A DNA stretch of 64,000 bases from Curvularia sp. ZM96 (Eukaryota > Ascomycota > Dothideomycetes > Pleosporales > Pleosporaceae), in contig JAJGBQ010000003.1 of the NCBI GenBank assembly GCA_022457065.1, positions 3,658,001-3,722,000 on the forward strand, in the 5' to 3' direction. The position numbers and the translations under genes are program-made. Shown here in pieces: positions 22,850-32,524 of this stretch (its first letter is position 1; each line of letters starts with the position of its first letter). The notes beneath the pieces were generated by a model. The model was not told the origin of the DNA. It made no database searches and worked only from the letters and a program-made list of their open reading frames with translations.

Positions 22850-23720
22850 TTACATTGTTTACGACTTTTGTTTGTTTTAGATATCCATATAGCGATTATG
22901 TCTTCTCCTTGCATTTGAGAATGAACTCAATCGGTGCTGCTACACCGACCGATATTCGTGTTCTATGCTTTTTCCATGCTTCCTTCGTAGTTTTGCGCAC
23001 AACTGACGCGTCAATGAGCGGGTTAGGTAGGGGACCGGAGCCACCCGTTATTTCCTCAACAGCAATACACGTTTGTCCTAATTTCATTTTTGTTATCTTT
23101 TCCAACCCGTTTCGTATAGTTTTATGCATGAGTGCATGGAGCCTCAATCTTGTTACTCCTGGAATTGCGAGCTAGTCTGCGCGATGAGCAAAGGGGGACT
23201 TTGCTTCTAGATACTTCGATAACGGTTAACATTGTTTTTTCCCAAAAATGATGCAAGATCATGCGAGTGAAAAGGACTTTAGATTTCTGTTTCTCCAAAC
23301 ACTATTCTCCTTTCCCCTAGAAGCAGAAACAACTTTACTCCAGTGCTCCAACAAGATTGAGACCAACAATACACGAGATCGCCTCCTCCATACATTCAAT
23401 CTGAGCGTAAGCTAGGCCCAATTTCGTCTAGAGTAGACTGGAGAATGGGTAGGGGTATGGGTGGGTAAGCCAAGACTTGGGTGAATGTAGGGTTGGGTAT
23501 AGTGATTAGCCAATCATGGGCTGTTATTATAGCTGTAGCCATGAATCTACCCGTCACCTTACCCCTGCCCAGGTGCCAAGTAACCCAACCCTACCCCTAC
23601 CTGACTCGCAGTAACCCTTACCTCTACCCTCCCCGCGCTGGGCACTCTATACCCATTTGCTAGTCTAGTCCAAAGTACCCAAGACATATTTGACAATCCA
23701 GGCTTCCATGCTCGTTTGCA
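22850..23720. other. intergenic region with G-rich fold-back
   Basis: About 870 bp between converging 3' ends. Positions 22850-23400 hold no supported gene. Positions ~23425-23670 are an imperfect inverted repeat of telomere-like G-rich and C-rich tracts, listed separately. Confidence 0.5.
23425..23670. repeat. imperfect inverted repeat of telomere-like, G-quadruplex-prone tracts
   Basis: The left arm contains agactggagaatgggta at 23434-23450 and four G-runs in 19 nt (GGG-TA-GGGG-TAT-GGG-T-GGG, 23447-23465). The right arm contains C-runs (23562-23565, 23568-23570, 23584-23586, 23589-23591, 23594-23597) and ends with sequence whose reverse complement begins agactagcaaatgggta. The arms pair imperfectly around a ~90-bp centre. 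Units resemble TAGGGG/TTGGGT. It could be a degenerate interstitial telomeric tract or a MITE-like fold-back. Confidence 0.5.
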
Positions 23721-24323
23721 TCAGTCCCCATCCCAGATTATCAAGTGACTTCCGCCGATAGTAGGAGGGGCAATGCGATCCAGTTCCCAATCATCTAATC
23801 GAGACCACAAACCTGCCACGCTTTTAGCCTTCATTGGCATCCAACCAAAGTAACGTTGTCCACCCATTCTGTTGTGCCGTGGAATGTAGTCGTCTGCACG
23901 GTAGTCGGCATCCACACATTTGAGGAGAGTGGGGTCTGACAGGACCTCGTCGTCCGCAAAAAGAAATATCCGGTGCAACTTGTAGTCCGTGTGCATTGGT
24001 TGGCCACCTTCACCACTATTGTATAGGTCGCGAAGTTGATCTATACTAAGGCTAGCTAAGGTAGAATCTGAGCGTGCATCAAGGCGAAAAAGCGACCATA
24101 ACTGTTGAAAGCCAGGGTCTTCTTCTTCAGTCGTTCCAGTTATGCTTCGGGCTCCTTCATACGCCCCAACCTGAATCGTTTGTAGAAGTTGCTGCCATTG
24201 CTGGTCAGATGAAGGTCCGTATCCCGTGCGGTAAATAGTAAATCCCCAGTTCCTATAGCCAACAAACTCGTCGTCCCGCCAGATGTGAAGATTTTTCATC
24301 CAGCTGTCGATCGCACGACTCAT
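23721..24323 (-). CDS. hypothetical fungal protein, lineage-expanded family
   Basis: Single intact exon of 200 codons starting at ATG 24323. No signal peptide, membrane segment or known catalytic motif. It opens with SWMKNLHIWRDDEFVGYRNWGFTIYRTGYGPSSDQQWQQLL and has FLFADDEVL in the middle and a Trp-rich C-terminus ending WDGD. I recognise the style (WGFTIYRT.YGP.SD..W, then FADDEVL) as a family of uncharacterised proteins often present in many copies in Pezizomycotina, but no function is known. It sits between the G-rich fold-back and an AT-rich gene-poor stretch. Confidence 0.7.
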   Translation of the reverse strand: MSRAIDSWMKNLHIWRDDEFVGYRNWGFTIYRTGYGPSSDQQWQQLLQTIQVGAYEGARSITGTTEEEDPGFQQLWSLFRLDARSDSTLASLSIDQLRDLYNSGEGGQPMHTDYKLHRIFLFADDEVLSDPTLLKCVDADYRADDYIPRHNRMGGQRYFGWMPMKAKSVAGLWSRLDDWELDRIAPPTIGGSHLIIWDGD

Positions 24324-25573
24324 GGTGACGTGAGGAAGCTATTCTAAGGCCAAATGTCGTGGAGCAACCCAGAGTCAGCTGGTATGGTAAGGCGCGAATG
24401 TTTTGAGTAGATGATTCAAACCCTAATACGGGCCGGTGGACTTATATTCTGCTAATTGCTGCTGGTAATGTGGTACACGTAACGAAGAAGCATAGGCAGT
24501 GGATAGAGTGTAAGGTTCCGGGTCTAAACATGCACTAAACGTTGTTGGACAACTATGATTGTGCCAAGTGCAATGAGAATTTTTTGCCCATCGCCTTTTT
24601 CGCTTTCTCTAATTGGGAATAGTGCATTATACGAGTTTCTTGGCGATAAAGTATTGCACTCATCACTCCGCAGTACCTTATTAACTACCATGGCTACCCA
24701 AGCTCGGGCTATACTATTAAGAGTAGCCAGAGGCGCAAAACTAGGTATAGGCTAGAACAACATTGATACATAAAGATGCAAAGCTAAATATGGGTTTATT
24801 AATAGTGGATCTTGAGTAGGGATGATATGAAGCTCCTAGTGTCGATTTAGATAGTTAGCTGGAATAATTACCAATACCTAAATATTTCTCTTGTAATACA
24901 AATTACTCTGCGTTTATTAGACGCGCTTACATCGTCTATAAGCCATATCAACAATACAGTGTTTTCTTCTTAATAGCTTTGCGTGGGTTAGTGGGGTTGT
25001 TCCTCTTTTCAGCCCTTCATTGGGTATGGTAAGATGGCTAGCAGACTCGGGTTACTACATGCATTCTTCTGTCATAGATCATGAGTTCAGCACGACGTAT
25101 AAATTCTAGGTAGCTTCTCTTGACCCCGTAACACGCTAGTGTGTTTGCATATTATACTATGGAAGTAACTCCAAACCCTTTTTTTTTGATCTTTGATCTT
25201 TGGGGGGCTGAGGGGCGGCCTGCCGTTTTTTGTGTTACTTTTTGATAGGCCAATCGCCACAGGCGAGCCATTAGTGAAGAATGAAAAAGAAATACTTAGG
25301 AAGTGATAGATTCATTGCTTTTAGGTTCGCAGGACACGAATTAAGTAAATACTTGAATGAAGGGCGATTTCAACTAACGCTTTATTTATCCCACTTGTGC
25401 AGACTCAAGGTGTGACGACAAGGGACTTATAGTATTGGCTGCAGGCAAATTCATAAGGTGTGTAGGTACTCCAGCCAATCCATAGACCCCCGGGGGGCTA
25501 GTGACTATAAGATTGAGCGGATTTTGGTAGAAGAATCAAGCTGAAGCGCATTTTGTTCTAGACAATAGGTTCT
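24324..25573. other. AT-rich gene-poor stretch
   Basis: About 1.25 kb, markedly richer in A/T than the flanking genes, with TA-rich tracts around 24.7-25.0 kb. There is no long ATG-led frame on either strand. The composition would fit old repeat sequence degraded by RIP-type C-to-T mutation, but I recognise no element. Confidence 0.45.
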
Positions 25574-26601
25574 CTAGTAACCTACCTTCCCATGTTTCTC
25601 TCCTCGCTGAGTGTACCACGTCCTTAGCGCATCCCAGCTCCGACATGTATGTACCATTGGGCTTCCTACAACCAAGAAGCCTTCACTCGCTGGCCTTAAC
25701 ACTACAGGCGTCAAATCACCCGCGCACTGGATACTTTGCCGAACCTGTTCAAAACAGTGTTCTTCACGGGATATGTTAACAATTTTCATTATGAGAATTA
25801 CTTTCGGTATTAAGATACTTACCAAGATGTACTGACTGACGCGAGTGCCATTTCATAGGCCCGTAATATTCAGGCGACAGCGCCTTGCGCAGCGTATTCA
25901 GGCAATGCAGTGAGTGCATGACTTCTACCCTGCTTAACGTTAGTGCTTCTCGCAATGCGAACGCCTTGGCTCTAGGTATTGTCAATCATGGCTTACTCTC
26001 CGAGCCAGCGGCCGTCAATAGGTATTGGATTATCCAGTTCCGCAGCTTCATCATCGTTAAGCACCAGAAATTGACCTAATGCTCAGTCAGAGAAAACGCA
26101 CTTATGGTATGCACATTCGAACCACTGCAATATACCATCAAGAAGGTCCTCCCATGCAGCGTCTATTTTCGGTGACGGCGGACCAATGTACTGTGGCTGG
26201 GCTGGATCAAATTCGCGATACAACTGTCTGGAGGTGGTGTTGTAATATAGTGGACTAGTAAAGGTGGTTTGTTCGAGCTTGATTGATTCGAGTGCAGGTC
26301 CTAGTACATTTTCCAAATCAGCTGACTATCCTGACTTGCTCTGCGCAGTGGTGGGTGGAATTAGATTTCAAGGCCTACCCCATTCTGTGCGATATCCTGA
26401 TTCGGAAGTGTACCTGCAAACGGGCTCTGAGCGAGACCAGAGATACAGTAATTGAGCGCCGAACAATACATTAGTGAAGGTGAGCAAGCATATCATTAAT
26501 GAGGACCACCGAGAGGACGGATGCTTGGTATCTACAGACTGCTCAAGGATCGCATTCTCAGTTACGTTGAATTTCTCGTATAGTCTGGTGTATCCTAACA
26601 T
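25574..26601 (-). CDS. UstYa-family oxidase-like protein (DUF3328), RiPP/secondary metabolism type
   Basis: Reconstructed as five exons with compatible phases: 26379-26601, exon 2 from 26300 to about 26137, a third ending at the gtaagc near 25995, a fourth ending at the gtaagt near 25827, and the last to the stop at 25574. The N-terminus has a cytosolic head then one membrane segment (SSLMICLLTFTNVLFGAQLLYLW). Next come PPSPKIDAAWEDLL, a first HxxHC motif (VMHSLHCLNTLRKALSPEYY) and a second (HLEHCFEQVRQSIQC, formed across the last intron) followed by GDLTPV and a C-terminal HTCR-W. This motif order defines UstYa-like proteins, which catalyse oxidative cyclisation, chlorination or similar steps on peptides and polyketides (ustiloxin, asperipin and phomopsin pathways). 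The gene appears intact. It is divergent, ~700 bp, from the Tyr/Gly-rich precursor gene. Inner exon borders are approximate; the exon 1/2 junction (donor gtaggc) is the least certain. Confidence 0.78.
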
Positions 26602-27297
26602 TTCTGCAATCGTCTCTGTCAGAATTAATAGAGAGAAAGACAAAATTTTGCACGGAAAATGTAGTGTACGGTTCAAAAGATAGGGTAGAGAGACTAGCAC
26701 GCTAGCATTGGTGACTAATCTCACCCAAACACTATTTTTCTAGCTGCACCTATTTAGGATAAAGATAGTTAGTTTGAATAATTTTAGCTACTAGCGAGCT
26801 TAGCTTTGTCCTTTTACGAAGTACGTTAAAACACGAATTTGCACCGTATGCCCCACACTATCCGTGCAGCGCTTAGTCAAGATGACTTTACGTTAGCTAC
26901 AACTTAGTTTTTATACATTAAGTACTTCTGTGTTTAGTCATTCTTCTTCAGCTAAGCCAAGATAAGACAGAAACAGCTTAGACATGAAATGACCTCTTCT
27001 CCCCTTTCCAGCCGGAGGAGAATTCTGAAGCAAGGAAACTTATTGATTCACCAACTCGGCTTTGTATCATTGTACGTGAAGCTACTAAATTCATCATCAA
27101 TAAGCATGCCAAGATTAACTGTATTGGCACGAACCTATTGTCAGTACCCCACAGTGTAATCTAGAACTGCGTCTTCGGATTGCGAACATGACATGTTTCA
27201 CGAACTGCAAGGTGGTTAAATAGCCGCTTTCCCTTCTTACTCTTCCGACCTCTGTCACTCATCGAACATTCTCTTCTAATCCCAAAATCTTCCCAAC
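26602..27297. promoter_or_regulatory. AT-rich divergent promoter region (UstYa-like / Tyr-Gly-rich precursor)
   Basis: About 700 bp between divergent start codons. AT-rich with no coding frame. Near the plus-strand gene there is a TATA-like ggttaaatag about 90 bp before the ATG, followed by a C/T-rich leader ending in caacATG, typical of a strongly expressed fungal gene. Sharing of this region would allow co-expression of the two genes; that is inference. Confidence 0.5.
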
Positions 27298-28055
27298 ATG
27301 AGGGCATACCTTTTGAATCTTGGAGTCCTAGCCCTAGCGTCTACCGTGTATGCGGCGCCAGCTACACCATCTACCGATGATACCCTTAAGGCCCATACGC
27401 CTCATTATCAGATCGATCTCTCTGTAGTACCACTACAACTTTCTGCACGCGATGTCGATGTAACTGTTGACCATGCCCTGGAGTCGCACAATTTCTTTGG
27501 CAATGAAGAGTGGGCTGTAGCAATGCGGCCTGATGTGGGTCCTATCTGGATTCACCAATCACGGTGGAAGACGCTCCTGGACGGCGCCCCCTCGCCACAC
27601 GATATGGGAACAAACGGTGACAACACGAATGGCACTTCCCTTAAAGCCCGCCAGTATTACTACGGCTACGGCGGCTACTCGGGATATGGTTACGGCTATT
27701 CTGGTGGCTACTACCAATATGGGTATGGTTACTACGGCTACTATGCCAAAAAGCGTGGACTGGAGAAACGCATAGGGTGCCCATCCATGAATTCGTTCAG
27801 CAACGAATGCAACAGCATTTCAGAGAAGGCTGAGTAAGTGCATCTGCTCTCAAACATATTCAATACTGATACAAGTACAGCACGGTGACTATGTTTGTCG
27901 GGAATCTCTACAAAAAAGATGGCTGGGCGCCTAAAATGAATGTTTACTCAGACAAGAACTGTAATTCTTACATGACTTCAGTAATTGGAGACACAGCATG
28001 CGTAAACAGCAGGGATCCAATTCGCGGCGTCAGGACGTTCAATCAGAAATTATGA
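27298..28055 (+). CDS. secreted prepropeptide with Tyr/Gly-rich core between Kex2-type sites; RiPP precursor candidate
   Basis: Two exons (27298-27833 and 27881-28055; intron 47 nt, tactgat branch) give 236 residues. Residues 1-20 are a signal peptide (LLNLGVLALASTVYA/AP). A ~100-residue pro-region without cysteine follows, ending SLKAR. Then comes a 30-residue segment made almost only of Tyr (16) and Gly (11) in YGY/GGY arrays, closed by AKKR and, two residues later, EKR. Both are consensus Kex2 sites. After the second site is a ~79-residue domain with four cysteines (IGCPSM, SNEC, DKNC, DTAC). Kex2 cleavage would therefore release a Tyr-rich peptide and a Cys-containing peptide or small protein. 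The neighbour is a UstYa-like gene, whose family oxidises Tyr-containing cores. Alternatives are a secreted structural, antimicrobial or effector protein. Confidence 0.72.
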
Positions 28056-28139
28056 TGAGATAGAACGGAAACACAGATCAATCAGTTATTGATATATGTA
28101 CAAGAAATCTTCCCTCGAATGTATTCATGAAAACGGTAC

Positions 28140-28792
28140 ATGTTACCGAGAACATACCCAGCCCTCGAAGCAGTGCAACACACCGTAGCCGGAAAATATA
28201 CCCTCATCACCAATGCTCCGAACGGGGTCGGCCGGTCAATCGCAAGATCGTTAGCACAGCAAGCGTCGCCTGAATCGCAATGTGCCACCTGATGCAAAAG
28301 ACCTCACATCCATCATCACAGAGATCGAACTGGTGTCCCAAGATCCTGATCGTTGCCACGACTTGTGATACTACCAGACCATTCAACGTGGCAAAACCAT
28401 TCTCAGGTACAAAAGAAGCTTTTGGGCCATTGGCTATAGTGATTGCGAACGTTGGCACATCACACCTCGGAAACTCGGACGTAACAGATAATAACGATAT
28501 GTGGTGGGCCGACGCAACAACGAACTTCCGCTCACCAATACATCCGCACACTCGGCCCTTCGCCATCCAGCATTTTCTCTCCAGAACCCCAAGTGCTTAT
28601 TTCTCTGTCGATCATGGGATAGTATCGCACGAGTTTGCGCAACAGATGGATCGTCAGCTGCGGGGTTTTTTGACGGCTAGATATCCAACAATGGAGACGT
28701 TTTCACTAGACCCTAGGTCGATATACCGGTGGGAAGAGCAGGACGTACACATGACGATTCGAGATGTCCATCGGTTTTTTTGCGACTGAATA
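28140..28792 (+). pseudogene. degraded short-chain dehydrogenase (SDR)
   Basis: Three pieces in three different frames line up as an SDR. From ATG 28140: RTYPALEA...AGKYTLITNAPNGVGRSIA, the TGxxxGxG cofactor motif in drifted form, ending in TGA at 28290. A second frame around 28294 gives KDLTSIITEIEL. A third frame from about 28320 gives DTTRPFNVAKPF, then KEAFGPLAIVIANVGTSHL (the NNAG-like strand) and a C-terminal tail to the stop at 28790-28792. Catalytic YxxxK is not evident. At least two frameshifts and the weak motifs point to a dead gene. It lies just downstream of the Tyr/Gly-rich precursor gene and may be a lost member of the same locus. Confidence 0.5.
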
Positions 28793-28951
28793 CAAGACAA
28801 GAGTAGCAGTAAGCCACACACGCATGAAAGACTTGGTATGATCGTAAAGCGCTTCTTATTCTGAAATCCAAATCTGGCGGCTTTCAATCTTGTAGCGCAT
28901 AGTAACGAGCTCAATTTTGATCTAGACAAGTGGAGAATCCATTTTGCACAT

Positions 28952-30028
28952 TCAGGCATGCGTCGGGGGTGTGTCCATGATACTATGTATAGGCCCTGCT
29001 AGCCGCCTTTGAATCTCTGCCCACGACATCATTCGCCGCTGAGTCTGGCTCCATAAGGTTCCTGCAATGCCCTGGTTCCACATCCACTGGTCACACAATA
29101 CCGATGGCTCGTCGTCGCCATAGAAGCTAAGCGGCACATCAGCTTCCCATATCCGCACTGCGTCGTTGGATCTCCACTCGCGAGTGCCTTCTGGTGTTCT
29201 ATGATTGAAGTTGTTCTCGAAGAGGATAATGTCAAGGCTTTTTCCACGATACGAATCAAAAAAGGTTTCAATCATACTGGCTGTCAATTCAACTGGGCGA
29301 AAGAGTACCAATGTCTCCAGTGACGGCAGGGACAGACAAAAGAGGGATTCCAAATGACCGAAGAAATCGCCAGCGACTGCAAGGCGTTTCAAATTTGGTG
29401 GCGGACGTTGGAAGTAGCCAATAACATCGTGACTAATCATCAACTCCTCCAGACGTAGCATACGTGCAAACATGTTGCGGTCGATATCTTCCAGCCCAGT
29501 CTTTTTCATGCATTTAAAGAGGGTGACTATGGGCGACGAGTTGAGATGCAGCCTTTTCAGCGTGCTGCTCAGGCTGTGGCACAAGTCGACAATTGCTGGC
29601 AGCCCGACAGCGGGAGTCCAACGATTCCCATTGACCTTTCCAGTCTCCAGTGGTGATATATACACCGATGTAACGTATTGCGAGAGGTCAAATTGGGCAA
29701 ATCCTTTATTATGTTGTGCAGTCTTGTCGTCTGTGAGCGTTTGCCGCTGGCGGTTGAGTTCTAATGTTGTGCAAAACCCAGAGAAAGTTGCAGGGGAACC
29801 AAGCCATATGTGTGTCGAATAGAGGTACTTGGTAGCTATCGGGTATATGCCACGCGAGACTAGGGTAAGGGAGCGCAATGTCTTTGTTACACCGTCAGAC
29901 TGTGGGTATGGTACTGAGCTATGGCCGTTACGTGTCTGGACAAGCTGATCCAGGACATTGAGGAAAAGCTCGGCAGGGAGAGGTCCAAACAATCGACGAC
30001 TTGTTTCTGTTGACGATGTGTGGGACAT
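28952..30028 (-). CDS. F-box-like protein of unknown function
   Basis: Single intact exon of 358 residues from ATG 30028; the frame stays open upstream only with a GTG. Near residue 13 is LFGPLPAELFLNVLDQLV, which fits an F-box helix pair (LPxEL...IL). This is followed by SLTLVSRGIYPIATKYLY, the common next element in fungal F-box proteins. The rest has leucine-rich segments (SLSSTLKRLHLNSSPIV, PNLKRLAVAGDFF, SLPSLETLVLF) suggesting irregular leucine-rich repeats. Such proteins usually recruit substrates to SCF ubiquitin ligases. The C-terminus MMSWAEIQRRLAGPIHSIM has no known meaning. Target unknown. Confidence 0.65.
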   Translation of the reverse strand: MSHTSSTETSRRLFGPLPAELFLNVLDQLVQTRNGHSSVPYPQSDGVTKTLRSLTLVSRGIYPIATKYLYSTHIWLGSPATFSGFCTTLELNRQRQTLTDDKTAQHNKGFAQFDLSQYVTSVYISPLETGKVNGNRWTPAVGLPAIVDLCHSLSSTLKRLHLNSSPIVTLFKCMKKTGLEDIDRNMFARMLRLEELMISHDVIGYFQRPPPNLKRLAVAGDFFGHLESLFCLSLPSLETLVLFRPVELTASMIETFFDSYRGKSLDIILFENNFNHRTPEGTREWRSNDAVRIWEADVPLSFYGDDEPSVLCDQWMWNQGIAGTLWSQTQRRMMSWAEIQRRLAGPIHSIMDTPPTHA

Positions 30029-30699
30029 GCTGGTCGTGTCTATGCTTGGCTGGCGATGCTGGTGAGGATGTGGGGTTGATTGGCTTGGAGGGGGCTTCAG
30101 CTGACACGTGATTACGCGAATGGTTCCAGTGCAGGGTATAGCGCGCACGTTTCTAGCAAAGTCTAGACGCAGCTCATTTGAGCGAAGCGTTCTTAACGTG
30201 AAGCACCGCTGGATGCTCTCTTTCAGCAGTTGTGGCTGAACTCACGTCAATCGCTTCGCTCTTGAGCTAGGCACTACCTACCTAGTAAGGCTCGGCCCGT
30301 CATGCACTTAATCAAACTTACAAGCTCAAAGGATCCGTCTCAGCAAGAGCTTGGTTCACCAACCCTTCACGGTCGCAAGGAGCATGCTGACGTAGTTCCT
30401 CGTATAAATCTAGATGAAATTGATCCATGCGCTACGTACTCCACAAGGCCCACCCTGTTTAGCGCCGTTTCATCGTTTCCAAACAACCCATTCCAGAGAC
30501 GTGCACACCTTGTTTGCGTGTTTGATGTGGATCACGGACAGTCCTTTTCATGATTTGTACCTGGGGATAGGCTGGAGTGGCCTTGAGGAAGCGGTAATAT
30601 AAAGATGAGATATAGGTACAAGGCAAACTACTTGTATTCAATACTACACCAGCCCATAACCACCGATACCAAAAAGTAGATAAAACAAGGTCAACCAAG
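30029..30699. other. intergenic region
   Basis: About 670 bp between divergent genes (F-box-like minus, Cys-rich secreted plus). The last 110 bp hold a TATA-like box. No supported coding frame otherwise. Confidence 0.5.
30598..30604 (+). promoter_or_regulatory. TATA box of the eight-cysteine secreted protein gene
   Basis: TATAAAG at 30598-30604, about 96 bp upstream of the ATG at 30700, is a good TATA match at a suitable distance. It supports a regulated, strongly expressed gene. Confidence 0.4.
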
Positions 30700-31191
30700 A
30701 TGCTCGCCCACGCAACAACTTTCACGCTCTTCGCTCTTGCGACAACCATCGCTGCAACCCTGGATCCAGCTACCTCGCACTCAAACGGTACATACCCAGC
30801 TTCTCCCGCTTGCAAGCGTACGTTCCCTGGCCCCTCCCCTTTACTACTCCTCTCACAAAATCCAGCCGTCAAGACAAGCAAAGCAATTCAAGCCGCAGAG
30901 TGCAGCCACAACACCCGTACCGCCGGGCAGACCTTTGCCGTCTTCACCCAAGACCACAAGTACGATGGAAACCACGGTTTTCCCTATGGCACATGCGAAG
31001 CATACAACTGCGCGCCCGGCACTCAGATGAAGAGTGACAAGGATAAGTGGACGTTTTTCTGGCCCAAGGCGGGTGTCGAAGGTGAGGGCGAGGGCGAAGG
31101 CATGGGATGTATCAAGAGCCCTGATGACGGAACCTGCGGATGTGAGAACTCTGATGGCAAGTTTATCTACGGCGGGAAAAACTGCAAGTAA
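30700..31191 (+). CDS. small secreted cysteine-rich protein (effector-like)
   Basis: The frame is open throughout, but an in-frame 48-nt intron (30818-30865, gtacgt...tccag) is likely because its translation is an odd proline/leucine-rich insert. The spliced protein has 147 residues with a signal peptide (TTFTLFALATTIAA). The mature part has eight cysteines: one near the N-terminus, AEC, GTCEAYNC, then GC, GTCGC and a penultimate Cys. An EGEGEGEG stretch precedes the last cluster. Even cysteine number, small size and signal peptide fit an apoplastic effector or a cell-surface protein. No named family is recognised. Confidence 0.65.
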   Translation: MLAHATTFTLFALATTIAATLDPATSHSNGTYPASPACKRTFPGPSPLLLLSQNPAVKTSKAIQAAECSHNTRTAGQTFAVFTQDHKYDGNHGFPYGTCEAYNCAPGTQMKSDKDKWTFFWPKAGVEGEGEGEGMGCIKSPDDGTCGCENSDGKFIYGGKNCK

Positions 31192-31449
31192 AGCAACGCA
31201 GGTGAACGAGGAGAAAAGCAGGAGATAGGGTGAGATTTTTCATGACTATGCCGACGTATGTGCGCTTCTTTGTAAATTATTTATCATCTTATCGTTCGAA
31301 AGAGTAGAGGGGAGTGAAAGGGGAATAGGAAAACAAAACCACTCATACCTCCCCGTCGGAATTACATCAAATCTAAGAACATTGCCAAATCAACCAAACC
31401 AAAAGACAAAAGCTTCTCTTAAACGTGATATTTCACTCATCCACCCTGC
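31192..31449. other. short intergenic region, convergent 3' ends
   Basis: About 260 bp between two stop codons. No coding signal. Confidence 0.5.
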
Positions 31450-31773
31450 TTACACCCTTTCCCCAACCACCGCCTGCACCTCCTCCGCCGTCAGACCCCC
31501 AGGAACATCAACAATAACACCCGGGTCCTTCTTGCGCTCCGCCAGCATCTCGTCTCGTTTCTATACTCTCCCGTCAGCCCCCGTCTTATCCCCCCCAAAA
31601 CCACTCTAAAACTACAAAAAAGTACTGCATACCTTGTTCCCCTCCTCATCGCTCGAATCGCGCGCATTCCGCTTCTTCACATCCTCGGGCGAAATCGTCG
31701 CGCTGCCGTCTAGTTCAACGGGGGTGTCGTTTATCGCTGGTGCGTCGCTGGGGATGAGGGGTGGTTGCGACAT
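31450..31773 (-). CDS. small conserved hydrophilic protein
   Basis: Two exons (31633-31773 and 31450-31560; intron 72 nt) give 83 residues from ATG 31773. Highly charged: ISPEDVKKRNARDSSDEEGN then KKRDEMLAERKKDPGVIVDVP and GGLTAEEVQAVVGERV. No signal peptide or membrane segment. The exon phases and helical, charged composition support a real gene; I know no function. Its first exon ends exactly with a Lys codon before gtatgc. Confidence 0.62.
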
Positions 31774-32524
31774 GGTGTGGTTGGGTTTGCGATGGAGCGG
31801 ATGGGTATTACGATGGAAAAGACAGGTTGCTTTGGACTTCACGACGTTTTTGGATGACAGCCACAGAGGTTAACCAAGGCTGTAATGTATAGGCAGCAGC
31901 GCAAGACACTAAGCCTTCTCCGCAATATATGCCCAAGTGGGATGAAGGGTGGTTGCTGGAGGCGATGACGTGCGGGTCTAGAGTAAGGCTCTAGCTGTTG
32001 CGAACGTGGGTGCGGTGCGGGGGTGAGATACAAGAGGGGAGGGGGCGCTGATGGGATTATGGTGGAGTCCGGGCTGGGCCTCTGATGATTACTAGGTACT
32101 CTAAACCGTACCTATTTTTAAATATCAAACCAACGTGTAGTTGCGATATGCGGAATGGATTCCGGACCACGGTTGCGCGAACACTCGAATCAGGAAAATG
32201 CAAATGACGCGAGGTTGATTTTATAGCCGCGTGAACAGCCTTGTCAGACCATGTACAAAGGCTGAGCTGAGCTTCATTAATGCTGCAGTAGCGGGGCACA
32301 GGTGTTTTGGTTGCTGCGCCTTGTCAAGTTCAGCTGGACGTATCTCAATACAGCTATGATTTGGCCCCCCGGGGCTAAGAAACTAGGCTAGCTAAGCACA
32401 ATATGGCGCATCCATTATACAGTAAAGTCATGAGGAGTTTTGTCAGCTATTCGTGAGCAACTAATTGGACAGCCTCGGCATCCTAAAACCACTGACGTAT
32501 CCATCGCCAGTAGAGGCTTTTGTA
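31774..32524. other. intergenic region
   Basis: About 750 bp. It contains the promoter of the small protein and the 3' UTR of the Zn2Cys6 regulator. A frame at 32057-32299 (minus) starts with GTG and is not convincing. Confidence 0.45.
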
